Shown here piece by piece: positions 16,561 through 24,929 of a stretch of 35,360 nucleotides of DNA; position 1 is the first letter of the stretch, and each line of letters starts with the position of its first letter. Below the pieces are notes generated by a model. That model made no database searches. It saw only the letters and a list, made by a program, of their open reading frames with translations, and was not told the DNA's origin. The DNA lies in contig JABEVK010000034.1 in the NCBI GenBank assembly GCA_013044245.1, positions 1-35,360 on the forward strand, read 5' to 3'. The position numbers were made by a program, and so were the translations under genes. Source of the stretch: Spirochaetales bacterium. Lineage in GTDB: Bacteria; Spirochaetota; Spirochaetia; JABEVK01.

Positions 16561-18236
16561 ACACCATTCCAATATTGAGGAGGTTCAGCCCCGGATATTC
16601 GTTCCAAAAACACACTAGCCGCTTCTAGGCCACAAATTTTAAAGGCATCTTCAGCAGTACGCCAATCCCCCTCGTAATAAGCGCGAAGCGCTTTACCATA
16701 TTGGGAAAAACTGTTTTTTAGGTCTTCGTCAATACTGCGCCGCAAAACCGGCCAAAAGACCTTCTTGCCTTCAGTTTTTCCTTTTACTTGAACCATATCT
16801 AATTCTAAGAAGTAGTAATCCCCGGTATCGGTTTCCACCTCGTTTTTGATTGACTCTGACACGATGACCGGAACGCGGTAAATTCGCGTTAACCCCTCTA
16901 GTCGTGAGGCCGAGTTTACGTTGTCTCCGATGACGGTATTGGTCATACGGACGTACGAACCAATGTTGCCATAAAAAACTTCTCCACCATCAATACCTAC
17001 CCCGACTTCGATCATGACCGCCTTAAAGACCCGTTCTTCCTCAGGCTTCAAACTTCCTTGTTCAAGAATGAGGTCGCCTCGTTTTTGCATCATGACTTTC
17101 CGCAATTCTTCGGCAACGGCCTGAATCTCATAAGCGGCGGCAACGGCTTTGAGAGCGCGTTGGTCTCGGGCCCCTTCGATGGTACCAAACACAGCCAAGA
17201 GGGCGTCCCCGATAATCGACCCGACAATTCCATCCCGGTTTTGTATATGACGAATTGCCTTGTCATAATGCAAGTTCAGTAACTTGATGATGTCGTTTCC
17301 CAAGGTTTCTGTCATATACGTAAAACCCTTGATGTCGGTAAAAAGAATGGTCAGTTCCTGTTTTTCGCCTTCAAGACGAATCTGACGCTCTTTATACGCC
17401 CGGTAAGCCACGTCTTGAGTAACAAACTTACGAAAGATGTTCATAAGGTTTTGAATGGTGGCTGACAGCGAATTGAACGACAAACCCAAGTAGGTAATAT
17501 CGTCGTTTGGGGCGCCCTTGAGCTCGATCATCGAGAGTTCTTGGGTTTTTTGCATTTTCATCAGACTGTCGGTGATGTGGTTGACATAGCGGAACAGGCG
17601 TTTAAGAACCATAATCGACAAGAACAGGGTGATAGCCGTCAAAATGAGAATTAAGAACCCTATGCTATAAAAGATCGTCCAGCTAGCCGCTAAAAAGACT
17701 TCTTGATCTTCGGCACGGACCAAAAAGGCTTTCCAACCCGCATGATACTTGTAGTAACCAAAGAAGGTTCTTCCCTCTGCCTGAAACGTCAAAGGACCTT
17801 CGGATATTCCACGTTTTTGAAGCTCAAGTAGATGATTCAGAGCCTCTTGATCAGGAAACGTTTTCCATTTGAGCGTAGGAGAAGCAAAATACAAAAATGA
17901 TCCATCGTCTCTTAACCCAAACGCCATCGAGTTTTTGCGAGTAAGACCTGGCAACGCCGACTGAATCAAAGTTTTTTGGCTGTCGGGCAAGTTCTTATTG
18001 TAGGTGTAAACGTCAAACTGCGTACTTGCCGTGATGTAGTTTTCTTTCAGCTCCTTAACCAGCAGTTCATTCATGAGTTTGACTTGCTGAGCACGGTTCA
18101 AGATCAAATTGATGTAGTTGGTAGTAAAATTAGAAACTAGCAGAAAGAAGACAAAAAGAACGGCAATTTTCCCATACAGGGGAATCACGCGAGTCGACCC
18201 GACTTTATGAAAAAATCCGGACTTTTGAACGGCCAT
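16539..18236 (-). CDS. Membrane class III adenylate cyclase with extracytoplasmic sensor and HAMP
   Basis: The 565-residue protein has a first membrane helix (about 21-43), an extracytoplasmic region of about 140 residues that may be a small ligand-sensing domain, a second helix (about 187-210), a HAMP linker (about 211-265), and a class III cyclase domain. Metal-binding Asp are seen in LFTDIKGFTYMTE (Asp301) and IIGDALLAVFG (Asp344), and the transition-state Asn/Arg in IGDNVNSASRLE. The final VKGKTEGKKVFWPV fits an adenylate cyclase. Residues after about 520 form a short TPR-like tail (ALRAYYEGDWRTAEDAF). It would make cAMP at the membrane in response to an outside signal. The ribosome site AAGGGGG and a clear promoter precede it; the coiled-coil gene overlaps its end. 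Confidence 0.92.
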   Translation of the reverse strand: MAVQKSGFFHKVGSTRVIPLYGKIAVLFVFFLLVSNFTTNYINLILNRAQQVKLMNELLVKELKENYITASTQFDVYTYNKNLPDSQKTLIQSALPGLTRKNSMAFGLRDDGSFLYFASPTLKWKTFPDQEALNHLLELQKRGISEGPLTFQAEGRTFFGYYKYHAGWKAFLVRAEDQEVFLAASWTIFYSIGFLILILTAITLFLSIMVLKRLFRYVNHITDSLMKMQKTQELSMIELKGAPNDDITYLGLSFNSLSATIQNLMNIFRKFVTQDVAYRAYKERQIRLEGEKQELTILFTDIKGFTYMTETLGNDIIKLLNLHYDKAIRHIQNRDGIVGSIIGDALLAVFGTIEGARDQRALKAVAAAYEIQAVAEELRKVMMQKRGDLILEQGSLKPEEERVFKAVMIEVGVGIDGGEVFYGNIGSYVRMTNTVIGDNVNSASRLEGLTRIYRVPVIVSESIKNEVETDTGDYYFLELDMVQVKGKTEGKKVFWPVLRRSIDEDLKNSFSQYGKALRAYYEGDWRTAEDAFKICGLEAASVFLERISGAEPPQYWNGVWTMTSK

Positions 18237-18268
18237 TCCGGCCCCCTTGAAACTTGACTTTCTTACTT

Positions 18269-18297
18269 ATCGTATCGCCCTGGCTGTAATTTTTCAA
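18269..18297 (-). promoter_or_regulatory. Promoter for the cyclase/coiled-coil operon
   Basis: On the - strand TTGAAA (18297-18292) is followed after 17 bases by TACGAT (18274-18269). The cyclase ATG is about 33 bases downstream. The rest of 18298-18432 is AT-rich and should hold the promoter of the + gene at 18433; a TGATAATGT extended -10 is the best candidate there. Confidence 0.6.
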
Positions 18298-18432
18298 CAA
18301 AAATTCTCAAAGTTTTCTAAAAAATAACATTTTTCATCAATTTCTGACTTCTGGCCAAGAAAGAAAGTTTTGCTTAAGATGGTTTAATGATAATGTACTC
18401 TAGCGATAAAGGCAAAACTTTGGGGGACTACC

Positions 18433-18888
18433 ATGAGTGACCAGCCGCTGTTTGATCTGGGGGGCATGTCCGAGCGCGATGCCAAAGAATATATCGCGTC
18501 GCTTTCTGCCCATTACCACCAGCTTAGTGCTGAATTAGAACAAATTTCTCTTGATCTTGAGGTATGGCATCGCCGGGTGCAAACCGCCGAATCAGCGGGT
18601 AAAGCTGAACTTGCCGACCAGGCTAGGGCACGGATAAACCAGTTGCTCGAAAGCCAAGTTAAGATCCAAACCGAGGCGCAAGATTTTCGGCTTGGACTCG
18701 ACAAGCTCAAAAGCGATCTAAAACTGTTACCGCTCACCCAACGAACGATTGACCCTGAACTCTTGCTGGACGCGTTAGAAAAAGTAGCCGGCCCCACCGA
18801 CCAGATTACCCCCCTAGCCCGCAAACGGGAAGCCGAAGAGGCTCTGGCCGCCCTTAAAGAACGCCTCAAGGGCGAGAACAAGAATTAA
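18433..18888 (+). CDS. Small coiled-coil protein, function unknown
   Basis: The 151-residue protein is highly charged and predicted almost wholly helical, with heptad-like stretches (YHQLSAELEQISLDLEVWHR; LLESQVKIQTEAQDFRLGL). It has no signal peptide, membrane segment or catalytic motif. It starts at an ATG preceded by GGGGGACTACC. It is monocistronic and its stop shares the bases TTAA with the stop of the opposing gene. A structural or adaptor role is possible; I do not recognise a family. Confidence 0.75.
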   Translation: MSDQPLFDLGGMSERDAKEYIASLSAHYHQLSAELEQISLDLEVWHRRVQTAESAGKAELADQARARINQLLESQVKIQTEAQDFRLGLDKLKSDLKLLPLTQRTIDPELLLDALEKVAGPTDQITPLARKREAEEALAALKERLKGENKN

Positions 18889-19247
18889 GCGTACGCTTGT
18901 ATCTCGTGAAGGACGAGCTGGCGAAGACTCTCTTCGAGGCCAACCGAGGCCTCAGAAAAAAGCTTGAAGAGGTGAGTTTGTGGCATGGGGCCGTCAGGAA
19001 CAAGGATGGGAGTCGGACTGATCCTCAGCTCTTCATCTTCGGCCCACACCCCCGTATACACGGCTCCTTTAGCCTTTTCCCAGGTGAGGGCGTGGGTGGG
19101 CTCACCGCCTCTCAAGATCACCAGTTGAAAACCGGTAAGTTCCCCACCCTGCTGAGCGTACCAAACATACAGATGAAAAGCTTCGTCAGAAAAAAACCGA
19201 CGGTAGGCCCCCGCTTCTTGGCGGATGCCTAGGTACTCTTGTAGCAT
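18885..19247 (-). CDS. Hypothetical protein, 120 residues
   Basis: The frame has a good ribosome site (GAGGGTTGTATG), lies 7 bases after the end of the large lipoprotein gene, and shows normal, mixed amino acid content, so I take it as real. No signal peptide, membrane helix or known motif is seen. The middle part (FHLYVWYAQQGGELTGFQLVIL, then HALTWEKAKGAVYTGV) suggests a small beta-rich fold. It is the last gene of the three-lipoprotein cluster and its stop overlaps that of the + coiled-coil gene. Confidence 0.65.
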   Translation of the reverse strand: MLQEYLGIRQEAGAYRRFFSDEAFHLYVWYAQQGGELTGFQLVILRGGEPTHALTWEKAKGAVYTGVWAEDEELRISPTPILVPDGPMPQTHLFKLFSEASVGLEESLRQLVLHEIQAYA

Positions 19248-19254
19248 ACAACCC

Positions 19255-20676
19255 TCAAGGCAAGTTATCGATCACTGAGGTACCCAAGTCGGCGCCCAGT
19301 TGGTGAAACGCCGAGGTTTCTGCTTCTTTTACCGACGCCCCCACGCCCCACCGGCCTCGTGTAACACTGTACAAGAGTCTACCCGTGGCAACCTCTTCAA
19401 CCTTCACTGTTCCCGAAACACGAGCGGTTATCATATTGCCATCTTTACCTGTTTGGTCAACGCGAAATTCTCCCCAGGCAACTCGAGGAGTCCGTGGCGA
19501 ACGGCTGGTCAATAACCTGAGGATACGTTCGTCCGACGCTCCCCCTAAGCCTTCCGACGATACCGATCGCAGTTGAAAACCTGCTTTGGTCATCACCTGA
19601 GTAAAACCACTTGAAGCCTCATTTTGGGCGCAGGCCCAGGCTATGGGGTACTTCAAAGCCGCCGAGACCACCTGGTAAGCGATGTTGAGGCGCGTTCTCC
19701 CCACGGCATCTTCGAGGGCATCCACCGGAGTTCGTGATTCATAGGGGACTTGTGACAGTCGGTCTAAAAAGGGACCGGCATCGAGCACAACAATGAGTTC
19801 AGCGTGGCCGGCAAAGTCAGGAGCAGGAAGCTGACACGTCGCAATACCATCTTGTCCCGTCATTTCAGGAACACTGCGAAGCACGAGGTGCCCGTTTTGT
19901 CTCACCTTATAATTAAAGCGTAACGAAGCACCAGCAACCGGCAAGGCATCGGCACCGGTTCCTCGGACAAGCTTCACCGCAAACGGCTGAGGAAAAGGCT
20001 CTCCAACAACAGTTGAGCGGGGATTTTCTTGTGCGATCAACGTCAGCTGTGACACCATAGTCGTTGCCTTACCGAGGTTTCTGGCAAAGCTGATGGCCCC
20101 ATTGTCGACTTGAGGGTTCAAGGAAGCCAAGGCCGCTTGGGTGTATTGATCTAGGGCGCCTTGAATATCGCCAGTCGAGTTTAAAAGATCGCCTTTTTGT
20201 TCAGGTTTCGAGACGGAGTCGTCAATTTGTGCAAAAAGGGCCGCAATTCGCGCCTTTTCTTGGTCTAAATCTGCTTTATTATAGAGAGCTTTGACATAGA
20301 GGGTGAGACTTTGACCCTGCTTTAAAGGAAAGCGATCCGCGATACGAAGGCCCGCGATTTCAGCCTTAGACTGTGAAACCACGGTTTGTTCGACGCTGGT
20401 GCGAAAAGAATCTAACGAGCCTTTCGCTGTGGCACTTGTCGTGCTGGTGACTTTGACACCGAGGTACGAGATGATTTGATCGCGCAGATCGACTGCCGCC
20501 GCTTTTTCTGCTTGACCAGCATCGCCGGTAGCCGAGGTCCCCGAGGCGACAAAGACATAAGAGTCCCCCTCGGTCTGCGGGGTTTTGAGTACCCATGAGG
20601 GAACATTGGTCCCCAAACCGGCCGGCGCTGAGGCGCAGGAAGCTAACGTTAAAAGCAAAAGATAGCGTAAGCGCAT
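19255..20676 (-). CDS. LPP20-like lipoprotein with Ig-like and C-terminal assembly-type domain
   Basis: The start is the ATG at 20676 (473 residues), preceded by AAGGTGGTGAC and opening a lipoprotein signal MRLRYLLLLTLASC with Cys at 14. After it comes an LPP20-like domain (PSWVLKTPQ, YVFVASGTS, then a repeated-Ala helix with LRDQIISYLGV). A helical stretch follows, then an Ig-like beta region (PFAVKLVRG, ASLRFNYKVRQNG, GQDGIATCQLPAP). The C-terminus (KAGFQLRSVSSEGLGG, VATGRLLYSV, a helical end) resembles the CsgG/LpoB/FlgT-like fold in strand pattern only. It is likely anchored to an envelope membrane facing the periplasm. It is the third gene of the cluster, behind a terminator-like hairpin that may lower its expression. 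Confidence 0.7.
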   Translation of the reverse strand: MRLRYLLLLTLASCASAPAGLGTNVPSWVLKTPQTEGDSYVFVASGTSATGDAGQAEKAAAVDLRDQIISYLGVKVTSTTSATAKGSLDSFRTSVEQTVVSQSKAEIAGLRIADRFPLKQGQSLTLYVKALYNKADLDQEKARIAALFAQIDDSVSKPEQKGDLLNSTGDIQGALDQYTQAALASLNPQVDNGAISFARNLGKATTMVSQLTLIAQENPRSTVVGEPFPQPFAVKLVRGTGADALPVAGASLRFNYKVRQNGHLVLRSVPEMTGQDGIATCQLPAPDFAGHAELIVVLDAGPFLDRLSQVPYESRTPVDALEDAVGRTRLNIAYQVVSAALKYPIAWACAQNEASSGFTQVMTKAGFQLRSVSSEGLGGASDERILRLLTSRSPRTPRVAWGEFRVDQTGKDGNMITARVSGTVKVEEVATGRLLYSVTRGRWGVGASVKEAETSAFHQLGADLGTSVIDNLP

Positions 20677-20691
20677 GTCACCACCTTTACG

Positions 20692-20721
20692 AAAAAGGCC
20701 CGCCCTGAAAAGGAGCGGGCC
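20692..20721 (-). terminator. Intrinsic terminator or attenuator inside the lipoprotein cluster
   Basis: On the - strand GGCCCGC (20721-20715) pairs with GCGGGCC (20703-20697) and is followed by TTTTT. It lies between the 219-residue and 473-residue lipoprotein genes and ends about 16 bases before the start of the latter, so it probably reduces read-through. Confidence 0.75.
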
Positions 20722-20755
20722 CCGGTTGCGCACGGTTTCAATAACCGTACAAAAT

Positions 20756-21415
20756 TTAGAACTTCACTTCTTTTTGAACCAGTTCACGAGCACGAGCTTC
20801 ATCAGGAGTCTTGGGCTTGTCAGCAATGTTCGCGTTCTCGAAGGCCGCTTTAACCAGGGCGTTCAAGGTGTCCTTGGGCACTGAGTACAGGACGAAATAC
20901 CGGTAGTAGATGCGATCCGGGTCAAGTGAACCATCAGGCTTCTTATATTCCAACTGAACCCAGAACTCTTTTTCTTGCTTGAAACCGGTTACCTGGGTAT
21001 TGGAGATATTATGAACCACGTTTTCAAAGTAGGTTTCCACTTTGTTCTTATCACCAACCTGGGCTCCCTTGAAGCTGGTCTGAATTCGCTGAGAAATCGT
21101 CTGAGCAATCTGAGCCGCCGCGTCCATCTGTTTGGTTACGAGCTTAGCTCCATCTAAGTCTTTGGCGTCGCCGCTGTCAAACTTAAACAGGTAGACATCT
21201 TTGTACTGAGGCTCGGCCTGGAGCTGATCAGTATCTTCTGTCACCCAAGCGGGGACCTGACCACCCACAATGCTCAGCTGATTTTGAATGATCACATACG
21301 GTAAAGTCGCCTGGACTTCCGGTTTGGGAACATTCGCCGGGGGCGGAGAACTGGCGCAACCAGCCAGAAGCAAGGTTGCTCCTGCCGCCCAAAGGGCATT
21401 GGTTAATTTCTTCAC
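20756..21415 (-). CDS. LPP20-like lipoprotein, 219 residues
   Basis: It starts at a GTG preceded by GGGAGGTAATGCAGA and has a lipobox LLAGC with Cys near 20. After a Pro-rich linker comes VPAWVTED, the typical opening of the LPP20 group, followed by strand-helix units (DVYLFKFDSGDAKDL; QMDAAAQIAQTISQRIQ) and a C-terminal half with strands (KEFWVQLEYKKPDG, RIYYRYFVLYSVP) and a final helix. No enzyme motif is seen. It is the middle gene of the three-lipoprotein operon and probably sits in the outer or inner membrane as part of an envelope complex; that role is inference. Confidence 0.75.
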   Translation of the reverse strand: MKKLTNALWAAGATLLLAGCASSPPPANVPKPEVQATLPYVIIQNQLSIVGGQVPAWVTEDTDQLQAEPQYKDVYLFKFDSGDAKDLDGAKLVTKQMDAAAQIAQTISQRIQTSFKGAQVGDKNKVETYFENVVHNISNTQVTGFKQEKEFWVQLEYKKPDGSLDPDRIYYRYFVLYSVPKDTLNALVKAAFENANIADKPKTPDEARARELVQKEVKF

Positions 21416-21444
21416 TCTGCATTACCTCCCTAGACTTTGTTTAT

Positions 21445-21463
21445 ATCCGGGCAACGCCCGGAT
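21445..21463 (-). repeat. Intercistronic hairpin in the lipoprotein operon
   Basis: ATCCGGGC and GCCCGGAT form a perfect 8-bp stem with a 3-base loop between the first and second lipoprotein genes. No U run follows on either strand, so it is more likely an mRNA-stabilising or processing element than a terminator. Confidence 0.55.
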
Positions 21464-21474
21464 TCACCGCAAAA

Positions 21475-22782
21475 TTATTTAAGGCCTGTGGTAAAGGTCA
21501 AGGCTCGTCCTCGGAGCATGACTTGATTCATGCCCTCTAAGCCGGGAATATTACCGCTGACTTGGTAGATCAAATCAGAAAGGTCAGCCGCTGTTCCCAA
21601 GTAAAATACCTGGTACCGAGATTCTCTTGAGGAAGCAGAAACCAAGGTCAGCAGTTTAACTCGTTCCGACAGTTTTCGTCGAAATTCACTCATCAAGCGC
21701 GGGTCGCTTGTATTTTGAAGCACCAAGTCGTATTTTAGCCCGCGGACTAACGTTTTGGCTAATTGGGCTTTCACCTGGGCCACAGCAACCGGCATCGCTT
21801 GCCAAACCGAAGCCTCAATCGCTCGAGTTTCGGCATCTAAGGATCCCGAAGGACTGACCGTCTGGGGGCTATTAAACGGCGTAGAACCCAAAAGTTCCCC
21901 CGTTGAAGGGTCGAAACACTTGATCAGCAGGTTAACTTGTCCCACCCACAACCCGCCCGATTTGCCTCCGGTGGCATTCACCGACAGTTCAATGTAGACC
22001 CCAGCGTTCAGCTTTTGGGCCACATATTGAATATAGCTGCCTGTACCCCCGGTTTCTTCTTGATAAACCTTCATATCTTCGGCTTTATTTTTTTCAACCT
22101 GAGACAGGTCCACCGCGTCATACCCGTTCGACGTCAACCAACGGTTAGCCTGGGTTGCCCCCGCCTGTTCGACACTTTTTGCGGCCGCGGAACTTTCGTT
22201 CCAGTACACCATATAGGTCAGAGTATCAATATACTGCCGAATAAAGCGTTGTTCCTGCGGGGTTGCCGAGCCGCCGAAGTCAGCCGCGGTTGCCACTAAC
22301 GAAGCGGACGTTGGTGCTGAAACCGAGGCAGAGTCAGGTGGTAAAGCTCCCATGGCATTGGCCGCCGGAGTACCTACCGCGCCCGGCCATAAAATGTTGT
22401 TGGCCTGTAAAACTTGTTTGACCACAGAACGTTGTACGGGGATTTGAATCGAATAAAACCAGGTCCCCGAAGCCGAATCAAGCCCCTTGGCGACCGTAAC
22501 CATATCCTCGGCTTTGACAAACTGATTGGGATTATCTGTGGAAAAAATCACTGTTTTGAGCGAGTCCTTATAAAAATCGTAACGAGCGCCCAGCAAATCG
22601 TGCAGGTATTGATCGACAGCATTCAGTTTGGCCTTGTTCATGGCTGTCAGAGGCGACTGATCCCGTCCTGAACCTTGGTACACCCCATCAGGGAGGGCTC
22701 CTGATATCGCTCCAGGCGCCGAAGCGCACGAAACAAAGCCCATGATTATAAAAAACGCTAGAAAGCTACGCAACTTTTTCAA
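21475..22782 (-). CDS. Envelope lipoprotein, first gene of the three-lipoprotein operon
   Basis: The 435-residue protein starts at a TTG with an excellent ribosome site (GGGGAGG, 5 bases before). Its signal MKKLRSFLAFFIIMGFVSC ends in a lipobox with Cys at 19. The first domain (PDGVYQGSGRDQSPLTAM, then AKLNAVDQYLHDLLG) looks LPP20-like. A Ser/Ala-rich linker (about 150-190) leads to a second domain with GVYIELSV, VNLLIKCFDPSTGELLGS and long helices, and a last region KYDLVLQNTSDPRL. The pattern recalls CsgG/FlgT-like or DUF6175-like envelope proteins, but I cannot name the family. A promoter with TATAGT lies just upstream. Confidence 0.75.
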   Translation of the reverse strand: MKKLRSFLAFFIIMGFVSCASAPGAISGALPDGVYQGSGRDQSPLTAMNKAKLNAVDQYLHDLLGARYDFYKDSLKTVIFSTDNPNQFVKAEDMVTVAKGLDSASGTWFYSIQIPVQRSVVKQVLQANNILWPGAVGTPAANAMGALPPDSASVSAPTSASLVATAADFGGSATPQEQRFIRQYIDTLTYMVYWNESSAAAKSVEQAGATQANRWLTSNGYDAVDLSQVEKNKAEDMKVYQEETGGTGSYIQYVAQKLNAGVYIELSVNATGGKSGGLWVGQVNLLIKCFDPSTGELLGSTPFNSPQTVSPSGSLDAETRAIEASVWQAMPVAVAQVKAQLAKTLVRGLKYDLVLQNTSDPRLMSEFRRKLSERVKLLTLVSASSRESRYQVFYLGTAADLSDLIYQVSGNIPGLEGMNQVMLRGRALTFTTGLK

Positions 22783-22799
22783 ACGAACCTCCCCTCTCC

Positions 22800-22827
22800 A
22801 CTATAGCTCAAAATCGCTCGGTTTCAA
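22800..22827 (-). promoter_or_regulatory. Promoter of the three-lipoprotein operon
   Basis: On the - strand TTGAAA (22827-22822) is followed after 16 bases by TATAGT (22805-22800). The TTG start of the first lipoprotein is 18 bases downstream. Confidence 0.65.
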
Positions 22828-22919
22828 GAAGAATGGGCAAATTTGTGGTTCTTTGTCGAGCGTTTACCTCTATTATCACGCTTTTCTTTTATGGTAAATT
22901 TGCGTTCAAGGAAGATTTT

Positions 22920-24020
22920 GTGAAGCCTACCCGTGCTGTGATTCACCTTCAACACCTTGACCATAACCTGGCCTTGGCCCGCCAGCTGGCACCCTTGTCT
23001 AAGATTTGTGCTCCCGTCAAAGCCAACGCCTACGGGCACGGCTTGGTCGAGGTGGCCCGCCACCTCAAAGAGCTGGGCGTCGAAGCCCTGGGTGTAGCAA
23101 GCCCCGACGAGGCTCACCAATTGCGTACCGCGGGGCTTAAAGGCCCACTCCTCCTCTTCAGCGCCCTTAATCCCGGGCAAATTGCTGAAGCCCTAGAGGC
23201 AGATGTGCAACCTTTTGTCTTTGATGCCCAGAGGATCCAGGCCTGGGGAACGATGGCCCGTGCGGCTCATAAAACAGTCAAAGTTCACCTCAAGGTCGAT
23301 ACTGGTATGGGTCGTCTGGGTTGTCCCCCCGAAGAGGCGGCGCGCTTGGCACGGCAAATCGTCCACGAACAAGGACTAGAACTGGAGGGCCTTTGTACCC
23401 ACTTGGCCGCCTCGGATGGCCCTGGCCCGTTGAGTGTTCCCGAACAGCTCGAACGGTTTAGCATCGCTCGGCAAGCCCTGGCCGCCGAGGGCTTAAAACC
23501 CAGGCTGGTCCACGCCGCCAATTCCGGGGCACTTTTGGATTGGCCCGAGGCCCATTTTGATATGGTCAGACCGGGAATCGCCCTGTACGGCTACCCCTCA
23601 CCGGCTCAAAAACGGCCTAACCCAGGGTTTCTTCCCCTGTTAGAATGGCGTTCTGAAGTGGTGTTTGTTAAAGAGGTCCCCGCAGGGACCACGATTTCGT
23701 ATGGCTCGAAGTATGTGACGAAAGAGCGAACAAAAATCGCGACGATTCCCGTTGGCTACGCCGACGGTTGGCGGCGTTCCTTAACTAATAGCATGATCCG
23801 CGTAGGCGACGAACAGGCTCAGGTGGTTGGGACGGTCTGTATGGACCAATTTATGGTCGACCTTGGTCCCCATTCCGTTGTTAAAGAAGGGGATCCCGTG
23901 GTTCTGATTGACCCTTGGACGGACTCGATGAACGCTCAAAGGCGCGCTGAAAGTGCGGGAACAATACCCTATGAGATTTTGTGCGGGATCAGCGCCCGAG
24001 TTCCCAGGGATTTTCGCTAG
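22920..24020 (+). CDS. alr: Alanine racemase
   Basis: I set the start at the GTG at 22920 (366 residues), 5 bases after AAGGAAG, because the family N-terminus TRAVIHLQHLDHNLA begins there; the track start adds 29 residues unlike the family. The PLP-binding lysine is Lys34 in VKANAYGHG. Other marks are VDTGMGRLG, HAANSGALL, RPGIALYGY, and VGYADGWRR with the C-terminal catalytic Tyr. The enzyme makes D-alanine for peptidoglycan in the cytoplasm. The last 32 coding bases overlap the convergent galU gene, leaving no room for a terminator. Confidence 0.95.
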   Translation: MKPTRAVIHLQHLDHNLALARQLAPLSKICAPVKANAYGHGLVEVARHLKELGVEALGVASPDEAHQLRTAGLKGPLLLFSALNPGQIAEALEADVQPFVFDAQRIQAWGTMARAAHKTVKVHLKVDTGMGRLGCPPEEAARLARQIVHEQGLELEGLCTHLAASDGPGPLSVPEQLERFSIARQALAAEGLKPRLVHAANSGALLDWPEAHFDMVRPGIALYGYPSPAQKRPNPGFLPLLEWRSEVVFVKEVPAGTTISYGSKYVTKERTKIATIPVGYADGWRRSLTNSMIRVGDEQAQVVGTVCMDQFMVDLGPHSVVKEGDPVVLIDPWTDSMNAQRRAESAGTIPYEILCGISARVPRDFR

Positions 24021-24855
24021 AACCTAGTGCACGCGCTTCTTCAAGAAGGATCGCACGAAGCTCGGGAAATTGGCGAGCATAGCGCAGGGTTGCTTGAAAG
24101 AAGCCGGGCAGATCGCCGGTGTCGAGCCGCTCACCCTCGGCGGGGTGAAAAACAACCTTGTTTTGCTTCATCATTTGTTCCAGGGCGTAAACATGAAAGT
24201 ACTCACCGGTGGTATGCTTTTTCCAACCTTCGGCTAAGTGCTCAAAAAACTCAGGAAGGTAGAGGTAGCGTCCCAGAGAGGCCTCGACGCTTGGTTCCGT
24301 GCCAGGAGCGGGTTTTTCAACAATTCCTTGCACGTGCTTGCCATCAGGGGCAAGCTTCAAAACACCGTAACGCTCTAGGTGAGGCGGGTTGTGCAACGAC
24401 GCTAGCACACAGCATGAGGTAGTTTTCCAGGTTTGGATCAGCTGAGCCGCCAAGGGGACGGCACCAAAATGAAGGTCATCCGGGTAGGCCACCACTGCCG
24501 GTTCATCATCTAAAAACGGTTTTACTTGCAACAAGGCGTGGCCGGTACCCTTCATCTCTTGCTGTCGAACAAAGGTGAAGTGGGCGTCATAAGGGCGTAT
24601 GGCTTCTAACTTCTTAACCGCTCCCTCGGCTCGAAAGAGGGCTTCTAACTCGACCTCGCGGTCAAGGTAATCTTCTAAAACTCGTTTACGGCGAGAGGTA
24701 ATCACGATAATATCAGTGATACCACTGGCAATAAACTCTTCAACAATAAAGCTGATTGAAGGTTTATTCAGAAGGGGCAACATTTCTTTGGGAAGAGTTT
24801 TCGTTACCGGCAGGAAGCGGGTTCCGTAACCTGCCGCGACAATGATACCTTTCAT
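23989..24855 (-). CDS. galU: UTP-glucose-1-phosphate uridylyltransferase
   Basis: The start is the ATG at 24855 (288 residues), opening MKGIIVAAGYGTRFLPVTKT, the nucleotide-binding G-x-G-T-R-F-L-P-x-T-K motif. LPKEMLPLLNKP and the internal VAYPDDLHFG and EKPAPGTEP also match GalU. It makes UDP-glucose for cell-surface polysaccharides and glycolipids. No Shine-Dalgarno precedes the ATG; a promoter-like TTGACT-17-TAGGGT ends 14 bases upstream, so the message may be almost leaderless. The track start lies upstream of that promoter. The 3' end overlaps alr by 32 bases. Confidence 0.93.
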   Translation of the reverse strand: MKGIIVAAGYGTRFLPVTKTLPKEMLPLLNKPSISFIVEEFIASGITDIIVITSRRKRVLEDYLDREVELEALFRAEGAVKKLEAIRPYDAHFTFVRQQEMKGTGHALLQVKPFLDDEPAVVAYPDDLHFGAVPLAAQLIQTWKTTSCCVLASLHNPPHLERYGVLKLAPDGKHVQGIVEKPAPGTEPSVEASLGRYLYLPEFFEHLAEGWKKHTTGEYFHVYALEQMMKQNKVVFHPAEGERLDTGDLPGFFQATLRYARQFPELRAILLEEARALGSSENPWELGR

Positions 24856-24868
24856 GAAGGACGATTTT

Positions 24869-24897
24869 ACCCTATCGCGCTCTTCCGGGCAAGTCAA
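24869..24897 (-). promoter_or_regulatory. Possible galU promoter giving a nearly leaderless mRNA
   Basis: On the - strand TTGACT (24897-24892) is followed after 17 bases by TAGGGT (24874-24869). Transcription would start about 7 bases before the galU ATG, in keeping with the missing ribosome site. Confidence 0.4.
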
Positions 24898-24929
24898 AAC
24901 GACATCCCCGAGTAACAAAGGATACTGTC

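Noticed and set aside
21445-21463. Perfect 8-bp hairpin as an intrinsic terminator
   Set aside because: No T run follows on either strand, so I list it only as an intercistronic hairpin.
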